Assembly: GCF_034096925.1 (NCBI RefSeq)
Contig: NZ_JAWZSQ010000019.1
Span: forward strand, 1-64,000
Origin: Patulibacter defluvii
Lineage (GTDB): Bacteria > Actinomycetota > Thermoleophilia > Solirubrobacterales > Solirubrobacteraceae
Direction: 5' to 3'
DNA length: 64,000 nucleotides
The translations under genes and the position numbers were made by a program. The stretch's first letter is position 1, and each line of letters begins with the position of its first letter. Positions 49,255 through 58,202 of this stretch are shown here, one piece after another. Under the pieces are notes generated by a model. That model saw only the letters and a list, made by a program, of their open reading frames with translations. It did not search any database and had not been told where the DNA came from.

Positions 49255-49734
49255 ATGTCCGCTCGTCGCGCCCTGCCGCTGGCCGCCGTCGTGGCGGCGC
49301 TCGCCGTCGCCGGACCGGCCGCCGCCCAGGGCGTCCCGCTGCCCGACCAGCCCGACCCGTCGATCACCGACGGCAGCGCCCAGCGGGCGCTCGACGCCGC
49401 CCGCGCCCAGTGGAAGGCCTACGGCGTGCGCCACTACCGGATGCGGGTCCGGCAGCAGTGCTTCTGCCCGCCGCAGTACACCAGCGCGCGTACGATCACC
49501 GTCCGCCGCGGCAAGCCGGTCGGCCGGGTCGTCGAGCACCTGCGGCCGTTCGCCACCGTTCCGCGGCTGTTCGCGCGGCTGCAGGAGGCGATCGACGCGA
49601 AGGTCTCGCAGCTCGACGTCCGCTACGGCGCCCACGGGGTCCCGCGCGACTTCTTCGTCGACCGCTCGCGGGCGATCGTCGACGAGGAGCGCGGCGTCGG
49701 CGTCGACCGCTTCCGGCGGCTGCGCGGGCGCTGA
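49255..49734 (+). CDS. Secreted DUF6174-like protein
   Basis: 159 residues with a signal peptide (RALPLAAVVAALAVAGPAAAQ). The mature part reads AQWKAYGVRHYRMRVRQQCFCPPQYTSARTITVRRGKPV then FATVPRLFARLQEAIDAKVSQLDVRYGAHGVPRDFFVD, matching a family annotated DUF6174 (W..Y...RYR...QCFC...). The two cysteines in QCFC are conserved in that family. The function is unknown. It stands alone, divergent from the cyclase gene. Confidence 0.8.
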   Translation: MSARRALPLAAVVAALAVAGPAAAQGVPLPDQPDPSITDGSAQRALDAARAQWKAYGVRHYRMRVRQQCFCPPQYTSARTITVRRGKPVGRVVEHLRPFATVPRLFARLQEAIDAKVSQLDVRYGAHGVPRDFFVDRSRAIVDEERGVGVDRFRRLRGR

Positions 49735-49742
49735 GCTCAGGC

Positions 49743-50483
49743 TCAGCGGGCGATCGGCGGCAGCGGCAGCGGGTACGGCTCCAGCCGCGCCGGCGGCCGG
49801 GTGCGGGAGCCGGTCGGGGCCAGGAACCGCGCCGGCGTCGGGCAGTGGATGCGACGGGCGACCGACCGCCGCGGGCCGCCGTAGAGCGTCCGCAGCGCGT
49901 CGCGGTCGGCCGGCTCGACCAGCCGGCAGCGCCAGCGGCCGCGGGGCGGCTCGGCGCAGCTGGTCGGCGCGACCTCGGTCGAGACGGCGGCCATCGTCGA
50001 GCAGGCGCCGGTGCGCGACCGGTGCAGCAGCCCGACGGCGTGCAGCAGCTCGTGGACGATCGTTCGCTCGACCAGCGGCCGGAAGCGGCGCACCGTCTGG
50101 CGGCTGCGGAGCGCGAAGAGGTTGACCGCGGCCTTGTGGATCGTCCGCTCGCGCGCGTCCTCGGTCGTGCCGACGGTGACGACGTCGGTCTGGCCGCCGA
50201 CGCCGCTCGGCAGCGCGTCGAGCGGCCGCGGGTTCCAGGCCGAGAGCACGATGTCGGCCCGCTCCAGCTGCGGCACGCGGCTGAAGCGGAGGGCCGAGAC
50301 GGCGGAGATCGCCTTCAGCGCCCGGCGGATCTCCGGCTCCTGGTTGGCCAGTGCCGGCGCGACCGCGTAGGTCAGCTGCGTGTGGTCCCAGTGGCCGGCC
50401 GCCAGCGGGGCCGCGTGGGCCGCGGTGGCCGGCAGCGCGATCGCCGTGGTCAGCAGGACGACGACGGGGATCGCACGGGCCAC
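49743..50483 (-). CDS. Secreted matrixin-like zinc protease
   Basis: 246 residues with a signal peptide (MARAIPVVVLLTTAIALPATAAHA). Zinc motif HELLHAVGLLH at 144-154 (HExxHxxGxxH) with a Met nearby (CSTMAAVS) that may form the Met-turn. Upstream is the interstrand pattern SALRFSRVPQLERADIVLSAW seen in matrixins. It lacks a recognisable prodomain Cys switch. The C-terminal tail is Pro/Arg-rich. It is not near the other protease block at 25-29 kb. Confidence 0.85.
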   Translation of the reverse strand: MARAIPVVVLLTTAIALPATAAHAAPLAAGHWDHTQLTYAVAPALANQEPEIRRALKAISAVSALRFSRVPQLERADIVLSAWNPRPLDALPSGVGGQTDVVTVGTTEDARERTIHKAAVNLFALRSRQTVRRFRPLVERTIVHELLHAVGLLHRSRTGACSTMAAVSTEVAPTSCAEPPRGRWRCRLVEPADRDALRTLYGGPRRSVARRIHCPTPARFLAPTGSRTRPPARLEPYPLPLPPIAR

Positions 50484-50490
50484 CGCGCGA

Positions 50491-51260
<770 letters not shown>

Positions 51261-51264
<4 letters not shown>

Positions 51265-51893
51265 CGGTGCTCCTGGTCGGACTCGGGGCGGGGCGGCGCG
51301 CCGATCGCGCCGCGGACGAAGCGGCGCAGCGACGCCAGCAGGTCGGCGACCGGCGGCGCGTCTCCGGAGAGCGGCGAGAGCGGGCCGACCAGCGCCTCGC
51401 CGACCCCGCCGACGACCGCGGCGGCGGTGAACTCGACGTCCTGGTCGGGGATCTCGCCGCCGTCGATCGCCTGCCGCAGCAGCTGGGCCAGCAGCGTCCG
51501 GTAGGTGCGGCGGTAGGCCAGCCGCTCGGCCTCGACCAGCGGGTCGAGCGGCTCGGCCAGCAGCGCCCAGGCCAGCCGCGGGTTCTGCAGCGCGCGGGCG
51601 GCGAAGGTCGCCAGCACCTCCTCGATCCGCTCGCCGGCGGTCGCGCCGGGGCGGTCGGCGGCCTGCTGCATGGCCGCGATCTCGCCCCCGCAGACCCGCC
51701 GGAAGAGGTCGACGAAGAGGTGACCCTTGGAGGGGAAGTGGCGGTAGAGCGTGCCGGTCGCGACCCCGGCGCGGGCGGCGATCGCGGTCACCGAGGCGGC
51801 CCCGTAGCCGCTCTCGGCGGTCACGTCGTGGGCCGCCTCCAGCAGCCGCGCGCGGGTGCCGCCGGCGGCGGCGAGCAGCGGTCCGGCCTCCAC
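51261..51893 (-). CDS. TetR-family transcriptional regulator
   Basis: 210 residues from GTG at 51893. HTH: ARLLEAAHDVTAESGYGAASVTAIAARAGVATGTLYRHFPSKGHLFVDLFRRV. The ligand-binding half includes EVLATFAARALQNPRLAWALLAEPLDPLVEAERLAYRRTYR, a TetR_C33-like pattern. It is coupled to the downstream crotonase. It is a candidate for binding the tandem operators at 54597-54634 in front of the acyl-CoA dehydrogenase, since it is the only TetR in the cluster. Confidence 0.92.
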
Positions 51894-51896
51894 CGC

Positions 51897-52805
51897 TCAG
51901 CCCTTGAAGGTCGACGGGCCGTGGTCGCCGAACGGCTCGTCGCGCTCACGGACCGCCTGCCGGAAGCCGGCCTCCATCGCCCGTCGCTGGAAGCCGTAGC
52001 CCTCCTTGGTGTGGCGGGTGATGCCGTCGAAGACCGTCCCCAGCAGCTGGGTGGTGTGGAGGCCCTGGCTGAACAGCTCCTGGTTGATCAGCAGCTTCAT
52101 CATCATCAGCTGGTTGACGGGCACCCGCGCGATCCGCTCGACCAGGATCTCGGTCCGCTCGTCGAGTTGGTCCGCGGTCGGCGCCTCGATCGCCAGCCCC
52201 CACTCCAGCGCCTCGGCGCCGGACAGCGAGTCACCGGTGAAGAGCAGCCGCTTGGCCCGCTGCGGGCCGAGCCGGGCCGCCCACAGCGAGGTCGTCGGCG
52301 AGCCCCAGACGCGGGCCGGCGGGTAGCCGATCTTGGCGTCCTCGGCGATCACCAGCAGGTCGGAGCAGAGCGCCATGTCGGTGCCGCCGGCGACGCAGAA
52401 GCCGTGGACCTTGCAGACCACCGGCTTGTCGGCGTGGAACAGCGACATGAACCCGCGGACGTTGCGCGACATCATCGCGTAGTCGACCATCGGGTCCCAG
52501 GTCTCGCTGGGCAGGTGGTTGAGGGCCATCGTCGCCGGGTGGATCGGCGAGTTCTCCGGCACCGACTCGTCGCCGTAGACGCCCTCGCCCATCCCCTCGG
52601 CGCTGGCCAGCAGGTCGTAGCCGCCGCAGAACCCCTTGCCGTTGCCCGACAGCAGGATCACGTGGACGTCGGGGTCGAGGTCGGCGCGCTCGACGCAGCG
52701 GACCAGCTCGCCGATCAGCTGCGGGACTATCGCGTTGCCGCGCTCGGGCCGGTTGAGCGTGATCCGGGCGATCCGGTCGGCGACCGCGTAGGTGACGGGG
52801 CTCAT
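51897..52805 (-). CDS. Enoyl-CoA hydratase/crotonase family protein
   Basis: 302 residues from ATG at 52805. Crotonase motifs: ARITLNRPERGNAIVPQLIGEL, VILLSGNGKGFCGGYDLLAS, CKVHGFCVAGGTDMALCSDLLVIAEDAKIGYPPARVWGSPTTSLWAARLG. It is longer than usual because of an insertion after residue 70 (SAEGMGEGVYGDESVPENSPIHP) and its C-terminal helix (HTKEGYGFQRRAMEAGFRQAVRERDEPF). It lies 3 bp before the TetR gene in the same operon direction, so it may be its target. Confidence 0.9.
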   Translation of the reverse strand: MSPVTYAVADRIARITLNRPERGNAIVPQLIGELVRCVERADLDPDVHVILLSGNGKGFCGGYDLLASAEGMGEGVYGDESVPENSPIHPATMALNHLPSETWDPMVDYAMMSRNVRGFMSLFHADKPVVCKVHGFCVAGGTDMALCSDLLVIAEDAKIGYPPARVWGSPTTSLWAARLGPQRAKRLLFTGDSLSGAEALEWGLAIEAPTADQLDERTEILVERIARVPVNQLMMMKLLINQELFSQGLHTTQLLGTVFDGITRHTKEGYGFQRRAMEAGFRQAVRERDEPFGDHGPSTFKG

Positions 52806-52887
52806 GCCGCCGCCCCTCCGCCGGCGGCGCGCCGCATGTGACCGCTGCGGTCGCAAAGAGCGCGCGCTCGGCCGGTGTGGGGGGCGC

Positions 52888-54549
52888 TCATGCCGGCAGC
52901 GCCCGGTCGATGATCGCGCGGGCGTCGACCCCGAGCGGCAGCGTGCCGTAGGCGCGGCCGGCCTCGCCGCCGAGCCGGGCGGCGCAGAACGCGTCGGCGA
53001 CGGCCGCGGTCGAGTGCCGCAGCAGCAGGCTGGCCTGCAGCGCCACGCCCAGGTCCTCGACGATCCGCCGGGCCTGGAACTGGGCCGCGGCCAGCCGCTC
53101 GGCCGGGTCGCCGTCGCCGGCGAACAGGCCCTGGACCCGCTCGCGGGTGGCGTCCAGGTGGGCGTCGAAGCGGCGGTCGGCGCCGCTCGCCCGCTCGCAC
53201 TCGGCCAGGAACGCCGGCAGCCCCTCGGGCTCCTTGCCCAGGGCCCGCAGGACGTCGAGCGCGGCGACGTTGCCCGAGCCCTCCCAGATCGACATCAGCG
53301 GCGCGTCGCGGTAGAGCAGCGGCAGGCCCGACTCCTCGACGAAGCCGTTGCCGCCCAGGCACTCCAGCGCCTCGTTGGCGTGCGGCGCGGCGCGCTTGCA
53401 GACCCAGTACTTCTCGACCGCGGTCGCGAAGCGGCGGAAGGCGCCGTCGTCCTCGTCGTAGGCGCGGGCGATCCGCAGCGCGGTCGCGGTCGCGGCCTCC
53501 GACTCGAGGGCCAGGTCGGCGAGCACGTTGGCCATCGCCGGCTGGTCGACCAGCCGCGCGCCGAACGCCTCGCGGTGGCGGGCGTGGTGGATCGCCTCGA
53601 CGGTCCCGCGGCGGAGCGAGGTCGTCGATCCGATCAGGCAGTCGAGCCGGGTGTGGTTGACCATCCGGATGATCGCCTGGACGCCGCGGCCCTCCTCCCC
53701 CACCAGCCGCCCGCGGGCGCCGCGGAACTCGACCTCCGAGGAGGGCAGCGAGCGGGTCCCGAGCTTGTCCTTCAATCGCTGGAACTCCATCCCCGGGCCG
53801 CGCTCGACGAGGAAGCAGGAGGGGCGCTCCGGCTCGGTCTCGGTCTTCGCCAGCACCAGGAAGACGTCGCAGGGCGGGTAGGAGCAGAACCACTTGTGGC
53901 CGTGGAGGGCGTAGTCGCCGTCGCCGAGCGCGACGGCGTGGGTGATGTTGGCGCGGACGTCGGAGCCGCCCTGGCGCTCGGTCATCGCCATCCCGGCCAG
54001 CGCGCCGCCGTCGTAGTCGGGGCGGGTCAGCCGCTCCTCCCAGCGGGCGGCCAGGTCGGGGGCGCCGTCGCGCAGCGCCGGGATCGCGGCGTAGGTCATC
54101 GAGACCGGGCACATGACCCCGCCGTTGGCGTTGCCCCAGAGGCCGAAGAGCGTGGCCCGGACGACGTGCGCGCCCGGCTGCGGATCGCGCCACGGCAGCC
54201 CGGCCATCCCGCGCTCGATCGCGCCCCGCAGCAGCCAGTGCCACGAGGGGTCCAGCTCGACCTCGTCGACCCGGTTGCCGTAGCGGTCGTGGGTGCGGAG
54301 GATCGGCTCGTTGCGCTCGGCCCGCTCGCCGTGGGCGCGGGCCTCGACGCTGCCGGCGACGGCGCCGGCCTCGCGGGCGCGGTCGACGCCCCAGCCGCCG
54401 CCCTCGCGCTCCAGCGCCTCGCGCAGCGCCAGGTCGCTCTCGAAGAGGTTGATCGGCTGCAGCGGCGGCGCCTGGTTGCGGACCGCGCGCGACGCCGGAT
54501 CGATCGTGGTGGCCGGCGCGCTGCTGCCGGGGGTGACGGTGGTGGCCAT
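52888..54549 (-). CDS. AidB-like acyl-CoA dehydrogenase
   Basis: 553 residues from ATG at 54549, larger than the usual 380-400-residue acyl-CoA dehydrogenases and matching the AidB subgroup. It has MTERQGGSDVRANITHA (flavin-binding), WFCSYPPCDVFLVLAKTE, and the C-terminal SIWEGSGNVAALDVLRALGKEPEG, diagnostic of AidB-type proteins with a helical extension. AidB in E. coli is induced by alkylation and binds DNA; the actual role here is more likely acyl-CoA oxidation. Tandem operators precede it. Confidence 0.88.
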   Translation of the reverse strand: MATTVTPGSSAPATTIDPASRAVRNQAPPLQPINLFESDLALREALEREGGGWGVDRAREAGAVAGSVEARAHGERAERNEPILRTHDRYGNRVDEVELDPSWHWLLRGAIERGMAGLPWRDPQPGAHVVRATLFGLWGNANGGVMCPVSMTYAAIPALRDGAPDLAARWEERLTRPDYDGGALAGMAMTERQGGSDVRANITHAVALGDGDYALHGHKWFCSYPPCDVFLVLAKTETEPERPSCFLVERGPGMEFQRLKDKLGTRSLPSSEVEFRGARGRLVGEEGRGVQAIIRMVNHTRLDCLIGSTTSLRRGTVEAIHHARHREAFGARLVDQPAMANVLADLALESEAATATALRIARAYDEDDGAFRRFATAVEKYWVCKRAAPHANEALECLGGNGFVEESGLPLLYRDAPLMSIWEGSGNVAALDVLRALGKEPEGLPAFLAECERASGADRRFDAHLDATRERVQGLFAGDGDPAERLAAAQFQARRIVEDLGVALQASLLLRHSTAAVADAFCAARLGGEAGRAYGTLPLGVDARAIIDRALPA

Positions 54550-54596
54550 CGGATGCTCCTCGCTGGTCCGCCCCGCGGGCCGCCGACGGCCCGTGG

Positions 54597-54612
54597 GTGA
54601 ATCTCGATTCAC
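54597..54612. promoter_or_regulatory. Operator 1 before acyl-CoA dehydrogenase: GTGAATC-N2-GATTCAC
   Basis: Perfect 7-bp arms around TC. It starts 48 bp before the ATG at 54549 and lies 22 bp centre-to-centre from the second copy. Repressor binding is likely by a TetR-family protein of the cluster. Confidence 0.6.
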
Positions 54613-54618
54613 AGTCTG

Positions 54619-54634
54619 GTGAATCCGGGTTCAC
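54619..54634. promoter_or_regulatory. Operator 2: GTGAATCCGGGTTCAC
   Basis: The second tandem dyad, with one mismatched pair relative to perfect symmetry. The 22-bp spacing, two turns of the helix, would allow two dimers on one DNA face. Confidence 0.6.
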
Positions 54635-54675
54635 AGGTCAAGCCCGATCGCCCGCCGCCGCCCCGGCCGCCCGAC

Positions 54676-54944
54676 GAATCGCCATCTCGCCGCCCGCCCC
54701 GCCGCGAAGCGGCGGTTCGACGTCGTCGCGACGGCCGATCGCGATCTCGCCCCCAGGCGGGCGGGCAAACGACGCTTGGCCCGCCCGCCGCCGCCCGTTG
54801 GCCGCCGCCCGCCGCCCGCCGCCCGCCGGCGAATCGCCATTTCGCCGCCCGCCCCGCCCGAGGCGGCAGTTCGACGTCGTCGCGACGGCCGATCGTGTTC
54901 TCGCCCCGAGGCGGGCGGACAAACGACGCTTGGCCCGCCCGCCG
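54676..54944. repeat. Two diverged copies of an approximately 115-bp element, 155-bp period
   Basis: Copy 1 (about 54676-54790) and copy 2 (about 54831-54944) begin with GAATCGCCAT and share TTCGACGTCGTCGCGACGG and the run AAACGACGCTTGGCCCGC before a CCGCCCGCC tail. They differ at scattered positions and one small indel near the start. Between the copies is a CCGCCCGC-rich spacer of about 40 bp. Confidence 0.7.
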
Positions 54945-54987
54945 CCCGCCGCCCGCCCGCCTCCGGCCGCCGCCCGCCCGCTCGGCA

Positions 54988-55005
54988 ACCTACGCATCAG
55001 TAGGT
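54988..55005. promoter_or_regulatory. Inverted repeat ACCTAC-N6-GTAGGT before SDR gene
   Basis: Perfect 6-bp arms with GCATCA between, 13 bp upstream of the SDR start at 55019. It has the same arms as the dyad at the TetR gene near 34633, with spacer longer by one base. Confidence 0.5.
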
Positions 55006-55018
55006 ATGCTCCCGCGCC

Positions 55019-55846
55019 ATGTCGTCACCCATCACCGTCTCGGGCCGCACCGCGGTCATCACCGGCGCCGGGTCCGGGATCGGCCGCGCGCTCGCGCAGC
55101 GGATGGCCGCCCACGGCTCGCCGGTCGCCCTCGTCGACTGGGACGAGGAGGGGCTGGAGGAGACCGCGGCCTCGATCAGCGGGCCGGTCCTGCACCACAA
55201 GCTCGACGTCCGCGACCGCCAGGCCCAGCTGGCCTTCGCCGCGACGGTCAAGGAGTGGGCGCCGGCGCCGATCGGGATGGTCGTCAACAACGCCGGCGTG
55301 ACCGTCTCGCAGGCGGTCTCGGGCGCGGCGGTCGAGGACGACGAATGGGTGATGGAGGTCAACTTCTGGGGCGTCGTCCACGGCGTCCGGGCGTGGCTGC
55401 CGATCCTCGAGCAGCAGGGCTCGGGCGCGCTGGTCAACGTCTCCAGCGTCTTCGGCCTGATCGGCTGGCCGACGCAGGCCGCCTACTGCGCCTCGAAGGC
55501 CGCCGTCCGCGGCTTCACCGAGTCGCTGCGCCACGAGCTGCGCGGCACCGACGTGCGCGCGATCGCCGTCCACCCGGGCGGGATCGCCACCCACATCGTC
55601 GACAACGCTCGCTTCCACGTCGACGACCAGGGCGGCACCGACCACGGCAAGCTCCGCCAGGACTTCAACAAGGTCGCGCGGACCTCGCCCGAGAAGGCGG
55701 CGGAGACGATTCACCGCGGCGTCGAGCGTGGCCGCGACCGGATCCTGATCGGCCCCGACGCGACGATGCTCTCGCTGCTCGTGCGGGCGGCGCCGGTCCG
55801 CTACTTCGACGTGATCAAGCGGCTGGAGCCGCTCGTCCGGCGCTGA
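55019..55846 (+). CDS. Short-chain dehydrogenase/reductase (SDR)
   Basis: 275 residues from ATG at 55019. NAD(P) motif AVITGAGSGIGRAL, the NNAG motif in VVNNAGVTVSQ, the catalytic Ser in VSSVFG, and the Y-x-x-x-K pair in AYCASKAAVRGFTESLRHEL. It is a complete classical SDR of usual length plus a C-terminal extension (ARTSPEKAAETIHRGVERGRDRILIG). Asp rather than Arg after the first glycine loop would favour NAD. Substrate is unknown. It appears controlled through the dyad at 54988. Confidence 0.9.
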   Translation: MSSPITVSGRTAVITGAGSGIGRALAQRMAAHGSPVALVDWDEEGLEETAASISGPVLHHKLDVRDRQAQLAFAATVKEWAPAPIGMVVNNAGVTVSQAVSGAAVEDDEWVMEVNFWGVVHGVRAWLPILEQQGSGALVNVSSVFGLIGWPTQAAYCASKAAVRGFTESLRHELRGTDVRAIAVHPGGIATHIVDNARFHVDDQGGTDHGKLRQDFNKVARTSPEKAAETIHRGVERGRDRILIGPDATMLSLLVRAAPVRYFDVIKRLEPLVRR

Positions 55847-55863
55847 GCGGCGCGGCGCGGCGG

Positions 55864-56412
55864 TCAGCCCGCGGCCGCCGCGCCGCAGCCCTCGATCCGC
55901 CGCAGCGTCCGCCGCTCCGGCGCCCCCAGCCGTTCCAGCTCCGCCTGCAGCAGGTAACGCCGCAGCTCCGCGATCGGGATCCGCTCGCGGAGGCAGGCGA
56001 AGTAGCGGTCGCAGGCCGCCTCGACGTCCGGGACCCCGCTCGCGTTCTGCCGGCAGGCGGTCGTGATCGCGAGCTTCAGCGCCGGGTTGGCGTAGCCGCC
56101 GCCGACCTCCGGATAGCGGGCGTTGATCCGCAGCACGCAGAGGTCGCCGGCCTTGCCGAGCTTCGGCTCGAGCAGCGCCTGTGCGTCCCCGCGCCGGACC
56201 CGCCCGACCAGCCGCTCGACCGTCGGCGCCGGGACGTTGTCCTTCAGGCAGCGGAAGAGGCCGCGGCAGAAGTCGCCGTTGCCGGCGCTCTCGACGCAGC
56301 CCGCCACGAAGTCGGACTCAGCGAACTCGGCGTCGTAGGAGAACGGCTTGCGCTCGCCGCCGCCGCAGCCGGCGAGCACCAGCGCGACCAGGATCAGGAG
56401 CGACCGTCGCAC
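55864..56412 (-). CDS. Cysteine-rich putative lipoprotein
   Basis: 182 residues from GTG at 56412. LILVALVLAGC is a clear lipobox, so the mature lipid-anchored protein starts at Cys15 (LAGC|GGGERK). The rest contains about ten cysteines (VAGCVESAGNGDFCRGLFRCLKD, LCVLR, TACRQNASG, EAACDRYFACLRE, IEGCG), implying several disulfides outside the cell. It is not a recognised domain. It is downstream of the SDR gene at 56424 on the same strand, with a gap of 11 bp. Confidence 0.75.
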   Translation of the reverse strand: MRRSLLILVALVLAGCGGGERKPFSYDAEFAESDFVAGCVESAGNGDFCRGLFRCLKDNVPAPTVERLVGRVRRGDAQALLEPKLGKAGDLCVLRINARYPEVGGGYANPALKLAITTACRQNASGVPDVEAACDRYFACLRERIPIAELRRYLLQAELERLGAPERRTLRRIEGCGAAAAG

Positions 56413-56423
56413 CGGATCAGCCC

Positions 56424-57362
56424 CTACCGGTAGCCGGTCGGGTCGGCCGGCCGACCCGGGTCCTGGACCTCGACCATGTAGCGCCAGCAGTCCGGCTGCG
56501 AGCCGTCGACGTCGGTGAAGCCGTACTCCCGCGCCAGGCCTCCGGAGGAGAACGAGCCGCCGTTGCGGCGCGCCCGGTCGGGGTCGGCGGCGAGCGCGGC
56601 GACGGCGCGGCCGACGAACCGCGGGCTCTCGGAGATCGCGGCGAAGTGCTCGTTGATCCGCGCCCCGTCGCGCCAGTTGGCCTCGCTGACGCCGTAGTGG
56701 TCGAGCATGATCTCCGACCGCATCCAGCCCGGCGTCAGCGCGACCGCGGTCGCGCCGTGCGGCTCGAGCTCGTGGGCCTGGGCGAACGCCAGCCGCAGCA
56801 CCGCCGTCTTCGCCAGGTCGTAGAAGGCGCTGTTGCGGTAGTGCGCGCCGTTGTACTCGCGGGTGCCGTCGGTCATCTCGACCACCAGCCCGCCCGGCCG
56901 GCGGATCAGCAGCGGCAGCGCGTGGTGGCTGGTGATCAGGTGGGTGTCGATCGCCAGCCGCAGCAGCCGCAGGCCGTCGTCGAGGTCGTGCTCCCACAGC
57001 GGGACGTTCCAGCCGAAGAGGTTCTCGGCGCCCCAGACGTCGTTGACCAGCACGTCCAGCCGCCCCTGCTCGCGGTCGATCCGCGCCACCAGCTCCGCCA
57101 CCGCGTCGCTCTCCAGGTGGTCGACCACGACCGCGATCCCCCGCCCGCCCGCCGCGTCGACCAGCGCCGCAGTCTCCTCGATCGTCTCCGGCCGGTCGTA
57201 CTCGGAGCGGCGGCCGGCCGTGCTGCGGCCCGTGCAGTAGACGGTCGCCCCCGCCTCGCCGAGCGCGACCGCCGTCCCCCGCCCCGCCCCGCGCGTCGCG
57301 CCGGCGACCAGTGCCACCCGCCCGGCGAGCGGTCGCCGTTGCCCACCGTCGCTCTCGGTCAT
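56424..57362 (-). CDS. SDR-family oxidoreductase
   Basis: 312 residues from ATG at 57362. VALVAGATRGAGRGTAVALGEAGATVYCTGRST, with an unusual R-G-A-G-R-G instead of G-x-G-I-G; the RST patch before the first alpha helix favours NADP. The catalytic Tyr/Lys appear as FYDLAKTAVLRLAFAQAHEL. The region after residue 80 (SEYDRPETIEETAALVDAAGG) matches a subfamily of SDRs with a C-terminal extension. The substrate is unknown. It precedes the lipoprotein gene on the same strand. Confidence 0.85.
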   Translation of the reverse strand: MTESDGGQRRPLAGRVALVAGATRGAGRGTAVALGEAGATVYCTGRSTAGRRSEYDRPETIEETAALVDAAGGRGIAVVVDHLESDAVAELVARIDREQGRLDVLVNDVWGAENLFGWNVPLWEHDLDDGLRLLRLAIDTHLITSHHALPLLIRRPGGLVVEMTDGTREYNGAHYRNSAFYDLAKTAVLRLAFAQAHELEPHGATAVALTPGWMRSEIMLDHYGVSEANWRDGARINEHFAAISESPRFVGRAVAALAADPDRARRNGGSFSSGGLAREYGFTDVDGSQPDCWRYMVEVQDPGRPADPTGYR

Positions 57363-57539
57363 CGTCCGATCATCGCGATCGCGCCGGTCGTCGCGCCCGA
57401 ACCGCTGCCGACCGGCGCCCGGGGCGCTACCGTAGGCAGCGGGGTCGGGGGGTGTCGCGACGACCGGTTCGGGTACGGGTGGTGCCCGGCGACCGGAGCG
57501 CGGTCCGGCCACCACCACGCTCCCAGGGGAAGGAACACC

Positions 57540-58202
57540 ATGCTCGTTCGTCATCGTCGCCTGCCGCTGGCCGTCACCGCGGCGCTCGCCGCGTCGCTGC
57601 TGGTCGCGCCGTCGGCCGGCGCCTGGGGCGGGATGCCCGAGTCGGTCTCGAAGAAGCCGACCACCGACCAGGGCCGCGAGGCGATCACGCACTGCCCGGA
57701 CGTCTCGCGCTCGGTCGTCAAGTGCGATCACGTGCCCGGCTACTGGACCCCGGGCGGCGGCGGCTCCGTCAGCCACAAGGGCTGGCCGAAGGTCTCCGGG
57801 ATCCTCTGGCAGGTCGTCCAGAACAGCAACCGCGGCGAGCAGGTCGAGGCGACCCGCTGGGCCGACTGGCTGCTCGGCCGCCACGGCAGCGACACGATCC
57901 GCGGCGGCGAGGGCCCCGACGTGATCTGGGGCGACTCGGTGCCCGGCCCGGCCAACAACGGCCGCCAGAAGGACCTGCTCGACGGCGGTCCTGGCAACGA
58001 CTGGATCTACGCCAGCCACGGCACCAACACGATCCTCGGTGGCGAGGGCAACGACTACATCTCGGCCTACTACGGGCGCGGCACCGTCGACTGCGGCCCC
58101 GGTCGCGACACCGTCCGGATCATCGCCAAGAAGCGCAACCGCAACCGCTCGAAGTACAAGCTGAGCAACTGCGAGAAGGTGACCTACACCAGCAAGCGCT
58201 AG
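57540..58202 (+). CDS. Secreted protein with RTX-type calcium-binding repeats
   Basis: 220 residues from ATG at 57540, with a signal peptide (HRRLPLAVTAALAASLLVAPSAGA). The C-terminal half has RTX-like nonapeptide repeats: LLGRHGSDTIRGGEGPDVIWGDS, LDGGPGNDWIYASHGTNTILGGEGNDYISAYYGRGTVDCGPGRDTV, with several copies of G-G-x-G-x-D, followed by a tail (LSNCEKVTYTSKR). Calcium binding in the extracellular space is implied. It is too short for a hemolysin. It ends overlapping the convergent cyclase gene by 4 bp. Confidence 0.87.
   Translation: MLVRHRRLPLAVTAALAASLLVAPSAGAWGGMPESVSKKPTTDQGREAITHCPDVSRSVVKCDHVPGYWTPGGGGSVSHKGWPKVSGILWQVVQNSNRGEQVEATRWADWLLGRHGSDTIRGGEGPDVIWGDSVPGPANNGRQKDLLDGGPGNDWIYASHGTNTILGGEGNDYISAYYGRGTVDCGPGRDTVRIIAKKRNRNRSKYKLSNCEKVTYTSKR

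Larger units (their letters stand above)
54635..55018. other. Gene-free interval with tandem repeats and GCCCGCC-rich tracts
   Basis: A 384-bp stretch with no supported gene. It holds two copies of a roughly 115-bp element (listed separately), GCC/CGCC low-complexity runs, and at the right end a dyad (54988-55005) before the SDR gene. The open frames seen here are by-products of GC composition. Confidence 0.6.

Noticed and set aside
54781..54980. GCCCGCC runs as a CRISPR-like or satellite array
   Set aside because: The unit is too short and irregular, without conserved repeat/spacer form; better explained by GC slippage around a duplicated element.
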